A DNA stretch of 17,460 nt from CAZUVM01 sp964623885. Lineage in GTDB: Bacteria; Verrucomicrobiota; Verrucomicrobiia; Limisphaerales; UBA8199. The stretch covers positions 1 to 17,460 of the forward strand of contig CAZUVM010000116.1 of NCBI GenBank assembly GCA_964623885.1. The letters run 5' to 3'. Positions 6,959 to 15,000 of the stretch are shown here, one piece after another (positions within the stretch are counted from its first letter, which is position 1; every line of letters begins with the position of its first letter). Made by a program: the position numbers and the translations under genes. A model generated the notes under the pieces. That model saw only the letters and a list, made by a program, of their open reading frames with translations, did no database searches and had not been told where the DNA came from.

Positions 6959-8734
6959 TCAATAAGGCAAGGGAAATCTTGCAGTCAATTCTCGCACACG
7001 TTGGCGTACCTTCGCCGCCGTGTCAAGGTTCTTAATGTCAAGGAGAACCTCGCTAATCATGTCAGCAATCGCCGCCATTTCTGGCTCTTTCATGCCGCGG
7101 GTAGTGACCGCGGGCGTGCCCAGCCGGATACCGCTCGCCTGGAACGGCGAACGCGTTTCAAACGGAATCGTGTTTTTGTTGATGGTAATGCCGGCGCCAT
7201 CGAGCGCCGCCTGGCATTCCTTGCCGGTGAGTCCCCGGGCGCCAACATCAATCAGCATCAGATGGTTCTCCGTTCCATTGCTGACCAGGCGAAAACCATT
7301 GCGGCGCATGCCTTCGGCCAGGGCTTTGGCATTACGGAGAATTTGCTCCTGGTAACTGCGGAACGCGGGTTGGAGGGCTTCGTGAAAGCAGACGGCTTTA
7401 GCTGCGATCACGTGCATGAGCGGTCCGCCCTGGATGCCGGGAAAGGCCTGGGAATCGATCTCCTTGGCGTGCTTTTCACCGCACAGCACCAGGCCGCCGC
7501 GCGGACCACGCAACGTCTTGTGAGTCGTGGTCGTGACGAAATCAGCATGGGGGATGGGGCTGGGATGCAGGCCGGTGGCAACCAGGCCGGCGATATGGGC
7601 GATATCAGCCAGCAGCAAAGCCCCGACGTCGCGTGAAATCTTGCCCATCCGCTCGAAATCAATAATGCGGGGGTAAGCGCTGGCGCCGACGGTGATCATT
7701 TTGGGACGGTGCTCGCCAGCCATCTGGGCAAGTTGATCGTAATCAATGCGTTCGTCTTCCTTGCGGACGCCATAATGGATGATTTCGAAAAACTTGCCGG
7801 AGAAATTGGCCTTGTTGCCATGGGTCAGGTGCCCGCCATGAGTCAGGTCCATGGTGAGCATTTTGTCGCCCGGTTTCAAAAAGGCGAAGTAAACCGCCAT
7901 GTTGGCGCCGCTGCCCGAGTGCGGCTGCACGTTGGCGTGTTCGGCACCAAAGAGTTTCTTTGCGCGGTCGATAGCGAGCTGTTCCACCACATCGACAAAT
8001 TCGCAGCCGCCGTACCAGCGTTTGCGGGGATAACCCTCCGCATATTTATTGGTCAAGACGGAGCCTTGCGCTTCCATCACCGCCGGGCTGGTAAAGTTTT
8101 CGCTCGCGATTAACTCGATATTCTCCTGTTGGCGTTGGGTTTCGCTCTGGATCGCCTGGGCAATTTCAGGATCGACTGATTGCAGCCGCAGATCGGTCGG
8201 AATGATCTTGGTGGTTTCCATTTTGTTGGTAGGGCGATCGTGACCCGCAGCGGCCGAACCGGCAGGCTCAGCGCCATGAGCGGGCTCGAGAAACTTCAAC
8301 AGCGAGACAATACCTTGCTCGATTTGATCCCGAGCATTGAGGTAAATCTCGTATGATCCGCCAATCGGGTCGCTGATATCCTTCTCGAACTGGTCAAGGG
8401 TCTCGTCGAATTCGCGCAGGAGGAAGGTTTTTTCCGCGGCGGCAGGGTACAGCATCGTTACCGTATCGATATGACTGTGGGTCATACCGAAAATGTAGTC
8501 GGCCTGCTCCACCAATTCGGGGGTAAGCATGCGGCTGCGCAAACCTGAAATGTCAATCCCCAGTTCCTTAACTGCCGCGACCGCATGCGGGCTGGGGGGC
8601 TGGCCATCCATAGCGCCCAACCCGGCCGAAAGCACACTGTAGTTGTTGCGTCCCTGGGTGGCCGCGCGAAATAGACCTTCGGCCATTGGACTGCGACAAA
8701 CGTTCCCGGTGCAAATGAACAATACGGTCTTCAT
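6959..8734 (-). CDS. glyA: Fusion of low-molecular-weight protein phosphatase and serine hydroxymethyltransferase
   Basis: One uninterrupted frame of 591 residues joins two complete enzymes. Residues 1-155 are a low-molecular-weight phosphatase: the P-loop CTGNVCRSP carries nucleophile Cys8 and Arg14 of CX5R, and SDPIGGS carries the general acid Asp122. The DP-x-GGS form resembles YwlE-type phosphatases, but the residue deciding arginine specificity there (Thr in CTGNTCRS) is Val12, which suits phosphotyrosine better. After an Ala/Gly/Pro linker, residues 172-591 are a full-length SHMT, making glycine and methylene-THF from serine. Its PLP site THKTLRGPRGG has Lys406, equivalent to Lys235 of a free GlyA; ELIASENF, KYAEGYP, HSGSGAN and DIAHIAGL are also intact. 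I chose the ATG at 8732-8734, since the further upstream start is only a TTG. An internal ATG (8219-8221) could also yield free GlyA. In Bacillus ywlE and glyA lie in the same gene cluster. Confidence 0.93.
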   Translation of the reverse strand: MKTVLFICTGNVCRSPMAEGLFRAATQGRNNYSVLSAGLGAMDGQPPSPHAVAAVKELGIDISGLRSRMLTPELVEQADYIFGMTHSHIDTVTMLYPAAAEKTFLLREFDETLDQFEKDISDPIGGSYEIYLNARDQIEQGIVSLLKFLEPAHGAEPAGSAAAGHDRPTNKMETTKIIPTDLRLQSVDPEIAQAIQSETQRQQENIELIASENFTSPAVMEAQGSVLTNKYAEGYPRKRWYGGCEFVDVVEQLAIDRAKKLFGAEHANVQPHSGSGANMAVYFAFLKPGDKMLTMDLTHGGHLTHGNKANFSGKFFEIIHYGVRKEDERIDYDQLAQMAGEHRPKMITVGASAYPRIIDFERMGKISRDVGALLLADIAHIAGLVATGLHPSPIPHADFVTTTTHKTLRGPRGGLVLCGEKHAKEIDSQAFPGIQGGPLMHVIAAKAVCFHEALQPAFRSYQEQILRNAKALAEGMRRNGFRLVSNGTENHLMLIDVGARGLTGKECQAALDGAGITINKNTIPFETRSPFQASGIRLGTPAVTTRGMKEPEMAAIADMISEVLLDIKNLDTAAKVRQRVRELTARFPLPY

Positions 8735-8827
8735 CAATGCTTGTAACTTTGTGAACTTGGGTCCCCAAAACCAAATCGTCAACGTCGAAAATCCGAAGAC
8801 GCCAGAGAACCCGCCTCGATCGAGGAT

Positions 8828-9883
8828 TCACGAGCGGTGAGCAGCGCGGACAAGGGCCAGACCCTTGAGGACGTCCAATGCGCGGGCCAGGGCCGGATCA
8901 TGGACTGTGGGCTTTTCGTCCAGGCCGGTGTCACCTGTGGCTGTCTCAACATCGCCAATAAAGCCTTCTTTGCGTTCGCGCACCAATTCGGCCTCATTGA
9001 ACTTGGGACGCCGGACACGATTGGTACTGGACGCCTGGGTGCCGGGCGAAACTCGCGACCCTGAAGGTAAGTTGGCGGAAGCAATTTCCTTAAAGCCATC
9101 CAGAAAATAGGCGCGTTCGTCCTGTGGGCTGACGTCCACCGCGATATCGGGTTTGACGCCTGCGGGTGATAAAGGCGAGCCGTCTCCCAGGCGAACGGGG
9201 GAAGTCGCAATGCGCAGGCGGTCGCCGTTTCTTAAAGGATACTCCTGAAAAATCGTCGCTTGCCCAGCGGTCGGCGAGCCGAGAATGAGCCCGGTGCCGG
9301 TTTCACGCAAAGCGGCGGCCAGTGCTTCCGGGGCGCCGATGGTTTCATGATTGACCAGAATAGCGACCGGCAAAGCGAGCGCATCGCTTTTTTCTTTCGA
9401 GCTGACCACACCATCCCCCCAGTCCAGGAGTTTGCGCTCCTGCTTCAAGAACAAGTCAACGGTCTTGGCGGCGGCGGCATAATCATTGCCCGCACAATAG
9501 CGCACATCCAGCACGACGCCGTTCAGTTTGTTGGTGGCGGACATAAGCCGGCAGGCTTCGCGCACGGCCTGGGGGAGGCTGGCATCCGTTTTGGCCACTC
9601 GCAAATAGGCAATCGGCCCATCCATCAGCAAGGCTTTGCTTAGGATGGGAGCTTCACTGGACTCATTGACGTTAGTGCTGCCACCGATGAGGGCTACGCG
9701 GGGCCGCAGCGCCGCGATAAAACCGTCTACAGCCATACGGTTGAGCTCCGTTTCGCTCAAACCCGAGACATGAGCGCGAACCAGATCATAGACTTCCTTG
9801 AAATCGGGGGCGAGAGCCGCCGGTTGGGTTCGAGCGGTGGCCGTGCCCAAAACGAACAAAATACACGCAATTGCCCTGATCAT
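8828..9883 (-). CDS. Exported S41-family (tail-specific protease-like) protein, catalytic residues lost
   Basis: A 351-residue predicted secreted protein. The start is ATG at 9881-9883; an upstream in-frame TTG would bury the signal peptide MIRAIACILFVLGTATA. Residues about 25-65 are a small helical N-terminal part. No PDZ domain is visible, unlike CtpA. The S41 core runs from about 85 to 250: MDGPIAYLRVAKTD, NGVVLDVRYCAGNDYAAAAK, LPVAILVNHETIGAPEALAA, TGTGLILGSPTAGQA, and AGVKPDIAVDV. Aligned with Prc/CtpA, the catalytic Ser (S-A-S-A-S-E) is Gly183 in TIGAPE and the catalytic Lys (FGKG) is Gln208 in TAGQA, exactly 25 residues apart as in Prc. It should therefore be a pseudopeptidase with a binding or scaffolding role (inference). 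The C-terminal roughly 100 residues are polar. It lies 94 bases upstream of the phosphatase-glyA gene and is probably co-transcribed with it. Confidence 0.85.
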   Translation of the reverse strand: MIRAIACILFVLGTATARTQPAALAPDFKEVYDLVRAHVSGLSETELNRMAVDGFIAALRPRVALIGGSTNVNESSEAPILSKALLMDGPIAYLRVAKTDASLPQAVREACRLMSATNKLNGVVLDVRYCAGNDYAAAAKTVDLFLKQERKLLDWGDGVVSSKEKSDALALPVAILVNHETIGAPEALAAALRETGTGLILGSPTAGQATIFQEYPLRNGDRLRIATSPVRLGDGSPLSPAGVKPDIAVDVSPQDERAYFLDGFKEIASANLPSGSRVSPGTQASSTNRVRRPKFNEAELVRERKEGFIGDVETATGDTGLDEKPTVHDPALARALDVLKGLALVRAAHRS

Positions 9884-10204
9884 TTGGGGTAAAGGTGCGT
9901 GATTCCGGCACCGTTGTAAAGCGGGTCGGGACCCCCGAAACTTCCACTCCCCCCTGGTGCCAACCGGCAAGTCCTCCGCACGCAAAGGGCCTGGCTACGC
10001 GGGCACCGGCAGGTACAACCCTTGTTCCTGCAGCGGCGAATTGGCCGGGCCCCCATAACCACCTGGCTGGCTCGCCTATAGCCCTCGAGCCCGCGCCCAG
10101 CCAAGCAGCCAAACTAGCAGCCGCCCCGGTCCACCCCGCGTTCTAATAACGCGCCACGAGACTAAACAAACCGCCAAACGTGGTCAATACTAGTGATCCC
10201 ACGC

Positions 10205-10252
10205 AGTATACCAGACCAGTTAGTGGCATTGGATTAGAAATTGATTAGAAAT
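10205..10252 (-). promoter_or_regulatory. Putative promoter with 11-base-period direct repeats
   Basis: On the minus strand TATACT (10210-10205) is preceded by TGG, giving an extended -10 (TG-n-TATACT). No good -35 is present at 16-18 bases. Upstream lie two identical 10-base direct repeats ATTTCTAATC (10252-10243 and 10241-10232), spaced 11 bases start to start, one helical turn. OmpR/PhoB-type regulators bind such tandem repeats. The promoter would drive the S41 gene and those after it. Not confirmed. Confidence 0.35.
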
Positions 10253-10276
10253 CTGCGCTACACGACAAGGGCGCAG
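10253..10276 (-). terminator. Possible terminator of the signalling operon
   Basis: CTGCGC/GCGCAG form a perfect 6-base-pair stem with a 12-base loop (10271-10276 with 10253-10258), 28 bases after the response-regulator stop. On the minus strand it is followed by ATTTCTAATCAATTTC, which is T-rich but not a clean U-tract. It is a weak candidate; Rho-dependent termination is equally possible. Confidence 0.35.
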
Positions 10277-10303
10277 TCGCCAATGGAGTATTCAGAATAG
10301 GAC

Positions 10304-10723
10304 CTATGCCGAACCCGTTGGAGGTGTATTGAGGCGAAGCCAATACTGTTCGATGGTACGAGCAAGCTCGATCAATCCATCTAGGCTAGCGGGCTTGACG
10401 AGGTAGGAATTGGCGCCAAAGTCATAGGCCTGGTTGATATCCGCCGGCAGCGAGGAAGAGCTGAACATAATTACCGGCAGGCGTTTGAGATGGGGTTGCT
10501 CGCGAATCCAGGACAGCACTTGCAATCCGGAAAGACCGGGTAGCTTCATATCGAGCAAGACAACGCCGGTAACAGCCGCGGCGCCATTTTTCAGCGCTTT
10601 GATGGCCTGTTCGCCATCCGTGGCGACTTCCAATTGAGCCTGCACAGCGCCTTTGCGGAAAGCGAGCTGGAGCAGCGTGATATCGTCGGGGCTATCCTCG
10701 ACGTAAAGAATCTTAGCCGCCAT
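10304..10723 (-). CDS. Single-domain response regulator (Rcp1-type receiver)
   Basis: A 139-residue stand-alone receiver domain. The acidic pair is in LYVEDSPDD, the phospho-acceptor is Asp58 in VVLLDMKLPG, the switch Ser is in IMFSSSS (about 87-90), and Lys110 is in SYLVKP. It resembles the Rcp1 family that partners phytochrome-type kinases (short linker, YVEDSPDD start, helical end). It has no output domain, so it must act by protein contact or pass phosphate onward. The ATG at 10721-10723 has a strong Shine-Dalgarno (GGGGGAG) a few bases upstream and lies inside the end of the kinase gene, overlapping it by 11 bases. Longer upstream in-frame sequence is only the kinase gene read out of frame. 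The overlap makes the upstream kinase its likely partner. Confidence 0.93.
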   Translation of the reverse strand: MAAKILYVEDSPDDITLLQLAFRKGAVQAQLEVATDGEQAIKALKNGAAAVTGVVLLDMKLPGLSGLQVLSWIREQPHLKRLPVIMFSSSSLPADINQAYDFGANSYLVKPASLDGLIELARTIEQYWLRLNTPPTGSA

Positions 10724-12002
10724 TGACTCCCCCTTCACTGGCAGGCAACTCGACCCAAAAACGGCTGCCGCGGCCGACCTCGGACTCGACGCCGGCACTG
10801 CCACCCATGCGTTCGGCGCCTTTGCGGACAAGGGCCAGACCGATGCCGGTACCGGGATAAGTTTGGGCGTCATGCAACCTTTGAAACAGGCCAAAGATCT
10901 TTTCGTGAAACTGCTCCGGAATCCCGATGCCGTTGTCTTCAACCCAGAGACGGACAAAACCCGGCGAACGAGTGGTAAAAATGCGCACGACGGGTTCGCG
11001 ATCGGTCGAGGAGAATTTCAGGCCGTTGCCTATGAGATTTGCGAGTATTTGGCGCACCGTGACCGGATGAGCGCAGACGCAGCCCAGGGGTCCGCGCACG
11101 TCGATTTTGACCGAGCGCTCGCGGATATCGCGTTCGATCTGGCTAAGGGTTTCACTGGCGATCTCATCCAGGTCGACCATGTGAGGAGGCATATCACTGC
11201 GGGCCAGGCGGCTGTAAGCGAGCATCCCGAGCAGCAGTTTATCCATGTATTCGGAGGATCGGAGGATACGCTGGGCATAATCGCGGCCCGATTCGCTCAT
11301 CACGGGCGCCTCATCTTCCATCAAGGCGCGGGCGAAACCGCCCATGGAACGCAGGGGCGCGCGCAGGTCATGAGCTATGGAGTAATTGAAGGCTTCCAGC
11401 TCCTGATTGAGGGCCGTGAGCGCCTTCACGCGATCTTCGAGCTGCCGGTTGAGCTCGGTCACTTGCTGGCTCTGCTGGCGGATCAACTCGGTCTGCCGAT
11501 GCAAATCGATCAGAACCGAAACCTTGGTCCGGAGCACCTCTGGCATGATGGGCGTATGCAGGTAATCAACCGCCCGCAGCGAATAACCCTGGGCCATATG
11601 GTCCTGGGTGTTGCCAATGGCGGTGATGAAAATGATGGGCGTGTGTTCGGTGCGCGGGCGTTGGCGAATCATCGCGGCAGTTTCAAATCCATCCATGCCG
11701 GGCATGGAAACGTCGAGCAGGATCACAGCGAAATCCTGATTGAGCAACAGACGCAGCGCTTCCTTACCGGAACGCGCCTTGACCAGGTTGGCGCTAAGCG
11801 AACTGAGGATGGCCTCGAGGGCGAGAAGCTTATCCGCCCGGTCGTCGACCAACAGGATGTTGGCCTTGAAGGCCCGGGGCGGGTCGAGTGCGCCATTGCC
11901 GGATACCGCGATCGGAACAGGCGGAATCGTCCCTGCGGCAGCAGCCAGAGGTTCAGGGTTCATTTTAATTGCTGATGGTTGGTTCAGTACGCGGGCCGAC
12001 AT
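10713..12002 (-). CDS. Receiver-histidine kinase (REC-HisKA-HATPase)
   Basis: A 429-residue soluble kinase. Residues 1-45 are a Pro/Ala-rich leader. Residues 46-165 are a receiver domain (ILLVDD at 49-54, acceptor Asp97 in VILLDVSMPGMDGFE). Residues about 165-205 are a coiled-coil linker. HisKA has His211 in NYSIAHDLRAPL, close to phytochrome-type kinases. The ATPase domain has N-box NLIGNGLKF (Asn322, Asn326), G1 DNGIGIP (356-362) and G2 GTGIGLAL (384-391). The receiver's usual KP signature reads HTP (Thr150 in DYLHTPIMPEVL), so the switch lysine is missing. There is no membrane segment, so signals come through the receiver. The ATG at 12000-12002 follows the giant kinase stop by 6 bases, and the response regulator overlaps its end. 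All kinase motifs are intact. It probably receives phosphate or signal from the giant kinase and acts on the small regulator. Confidence 0.94.
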   Translation of the reverse strand: MSARVLNQPSAIKMNPEPLAAAAGTIPPVPIAVSGNGALDPPRAFKANILLVDDRADKLLALEAILSSLSANLVKARSGKEALRLLLNQDFAVILLDVSMPGMDGFETAAMIRQRPRTEHTPIIFITAIGNTQDHMAQGYSLRAVDYLHTPIMPEVLRTKVSVLIDLHRQTELIRQQSQQVTELNRQLEDRVKALTALNQELEAFNYSIAHDLRAPLRSMGGFARALMEDEAPVMSESGRDYAQRILRSSEYMDKLLLGMLAYSRLARSDMPPHMVDLDEIASETLSQIERDIRERSVKIDVRGPLGCVCAHPVTVRQILANLIGNGLKFSSTDREPVVRIFTTRSPGFVRLWVEDNGIGIPEQFHEKIFGLFQRLHDAQTYPGTGIGLALVRKGAERMGGSAGVESEVGRGSRFWVELPASEGGVNGG

Positions 12003-12008
12003 GAAACA

Positions 12009-15000
12009 TTAGCGGTGCAGCCAAAGGCGGAGCGTTGAGCGGAGCTGTTCGGCTTCGACCGGTTTGCACAGGTAATCCGTAGCACCGGCGGCAATGCATT
12101 TCTCGCGGTCACCTTTCATCGCCTTGGCAGTGACGGCGATGATGGGCAGCTCCTTGAATTCGGCGATATCGCGGATAGCGCGTATAGTGGTGTAGCCATC
12201 CATCATAGGAAGCATGATGTCCATGAGCGCGATGTCGATATCGCGCTGCTCCATCAACAGCTTGATAGCGTCCTTGCCGTTTTCGACCGAGACCACGCGC
12301 ATCTTGAAGCGCTCGAGCAGGCTGGTCATGGCAAAAATATTGCGGATATCGTCGTCGACCAGCAGCACTTTTTTGCCTTCCAGAACGCCCTGGTGCAGGT
12401 GTTCGATCATTTTGCGCTGGCGTTCGGGCAACTGCGCCACATTGCGGTGCAGCAACAGCGAGGCCTCATCGAGCAGGCGCTCGGGCGAACGCACATCTTT
12501 GATGAGGATCGACTCCGCCAGCGCTTGCAGCTTGGCAGCCTCTTCAGCAATCAATTCGCGCGCAGTGTAGACGATCACGGGCAGAGCGCGTGATTCGACC
12601 GAATTCTTGATCTGTTCGAGCAACTCGGCGCCGGACATGTCGGGCAAACCCAGATCGAGGATCATGCAATCATATTTGTCTGAATGTATGGCTTGGATGG
12701 CGTCCTTGCCGGTGCCGACAACCGTGGTTTTAACGTCGCCATTGCCGATCAACTCCCGAATGCTCATGGTTTGGATTTCGTCATCCTCAACCAGGAGCAG
12801 GTTCTTGACCGGCCGCTGGACGAACTGTTTGAGCTGCTGGAAAGCGGCCTTGAGCGAATCGCGGGTTTGGGATTTAGTGACGAATCCCAAGGCGCCCTGG
12901 CTCAGCGCCGGCGCGGGATCCTGTTCGACGGTGATAATGTGAACCGGAATGTGGCGTGTAGCCAGATCGAGTTTGAGACGGTCGAGTACGCGCCAGCCAT
13001 CAACGTCTGGCAAGTGGAGGTCGAGCGTGACAGCGGAAGGCTTGAGATCGCGGGCGAGCGCCAGCGCCGTGGCGCCGCGCTGGGCGACCACGGCCTTAAA
13101 ACCCTGTTCACGCGCCATTTCGAGCAAGACACGGGCGTAGTTCGGGTCGTCTTCAACGATCAGCAGAACCTGATCGTTAATGCCGATGCGGCCGCGATCG
13201 TCTTCAAGGACGATTTCCTCGGGCATGCCAGCAGTGGTCGAAGTTTCAACCGGGAGCTGGTCATCACCGGAGGCAGGGCGAGCCGCCGTGCGAACAGGAC
13301 TGCTCTCCTTGCGCACTGTGCGCATGGGGATGTGTGTCTGCGGCAGGAACAATGTGAAGGTGCTGCCCTGCCCCAGCGCGCTGGCCAGTCGGATTTCGCC
13401 ACCGAGCATGCGCGCGATTTCGCGGCTGATCGCCAGACCAAGTCCAGTGCCGCCGTATTTGCGGCTGGTGCTGCCATCGGCCTGCTGGAACGGTTCGAAG
13501 ATGATCTGCTGTTTCTCGGGCGCGATGCCGATACCCGTATCGCTGACCGAGAAGGCGATGACCGACCGGGCGTGATTGAGCACCTCGTTGTCCGGGTTCC
13601 AGCCCTCGGTGACGTGGGAGATGTTAAGAACAACCTGGCCCTTTTCGGTGAATTTGAAGGCGTTGGAAAGCAGGTTACGAATGACCTGCTCGAGGCGCTG
13701 AGAATCGGTAAACATGTTGGCCGGCAGGTCCGGGTCCATTTCGATCGCGAAGTCAAGGTTTTTGGATTCGGCCACGTGACGGAACGTGCGATCGACGTAA
13801 TCCTGCAAATCCCGGAATCGCAACGCCGCGATATCCACCGTGACGGTGCCCGATTCGATCTTGGACAGGTCGAGGATATCGTTGATCAGGCTGAGAAGAT
13901 CATTGCCGGAAGCGTGAATAGTCCGGGCAAACTCGACTTGTTTCGGGATGAGGTTGCCTTCCGGGTTCTGGCCGAGTTGGTCGGCGAGAATGAGCAAGCT
14001 GTTGAGCGGCGTGCGCAACTCGTGCGACATGTTGGCCATGAACTCGGATTTGTACTTCGAAGTGATGGCGAGCTGCTCCGCTTTCTCTTCGAGGGCCTGT
14101 CGCGCTTGCTCTACTTCGCTGTTCTTGCGTTCGACTTCGGCGTTCTGTTCGGCGAGCAGCTTGGCCTTGTCCTGCAGTTCGAGGTTGGTTTGCTGCAATT
14201 CTTCCTGGCGGCTTTGGAGCTCTTTGGCCAGTGATTGCGACTGCTTGAGCAAGTCCTCGGTTCGGGTGTTGGCTTCGATCGTATTGAGCACGATGCCGAT
14301 CGACTCGACAAGTTGGTCAAGGAACGCCTGGTGAATCGGGCTGAACCGCTCGAACGACGATAGCTCCATGACTGCCTTGACCTGGCCTTCGAAGAGCACC
14401 GGCAAGACAATAATGTTGGCCGGCTTGGCTTGGCCGAGACCGGAGGTAATGGCGACGTAATCCTCGGGCGCGTTGGTGATCAAAATGCGCTCTTTTTCGA
14501 GTGCAGCCTGGCCCACCAACCCTTCGCCAAGGGCGAAACGGTTGCCGACATTCTTGCGGCTGCGGAAAGCGTAGCTCGCGAGCAATTTCAGATAAGCCTC
14601 GTTATCGTGTTCACCGCCCTCAATCGGTTCTTCCTTGGAGGTTTCCATGACGTAGAACACCCCGTGCTGCGCGGAGACGACGGGAGCCAGTTCCGACAGG
14701 ATGAGTTTGCCGACGGTGAGCATGTCCTTTTGGCCCTGAAGCATGCGGGTGAATTTCGCGAGGTTGGTCTTGAGCCAATCCTGCTCGTTGTTCTTGATGG
14801 TCGTATCCTTCAGGTTACGAATCATCTCGTTGATGTTGTCTTTCAGAGCGGCGACTTCGCCGCTGGCATCAACCTGGATGGACCGGGTGAGATCGCCCTT
14901 GGTGACCGCAGTGGCCACATCGGCGATGGCGCGGACCTGGGTCGTCAGATTAGCGGCCAACTGATTGACGTTATCGGTCAGGTCCTTCCAGGTGCCGGCA

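Larger units (their letters stand above)
9884..10303. other. 420-base gap: possible decayed small gene plus regulatory sequence
   Basis: No convincing intact gene. On the minus strand a short frame (9880-10104, TTG start, about 74 codons) ends LYNGAGITHLYPK and its TGA overlaps the S41 ATG as ATGA, which looks like translational coupling. Its first half is Cys/Arg-rich and implausible as protein. In the adjacent frame, protein-like text appears (GGYGGPANSPLQEQGLYLPV, later RAEDLPVGTRG), interrupted by TAG codons and by a run of G where the frame would have to shift. This may be the remnant of a small Gly/Pro/Tyr-rich protein, or chance coding in GC-rich DNA. The right third (about 10150-10303) is more AT-rich and holds the putative promoter and hairpin listed separately. 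Confidence 0.35.

Noticed and set aside
9884..9985. N-terminal extension of the S41 protein from a TTG at 9985
   Set aside because: It would place 34 Arg-rich residues before a good signal peptide; the ATG at 9883 fits better.
10724..10957. N-terminal extension of the response regulator
   Set aside because: This part is the kinase gene read in another frame; the ATG at 10723 has a strong Shine-Dalgarno and begins the receiver fold exactly.
11740..12012. Plus-strand frame opposite the start of the receiver-kinase gene
   Set aside because: It is antisense to the receiver domain with no motif or ribosome binding site.
12684..14234. Open frame of 516 codons on the plus strand
   Set aside because: It lies entirely opposite the receiver and kinase domains, whose motifs are unmistakable, and shows no recognisable domain itself.
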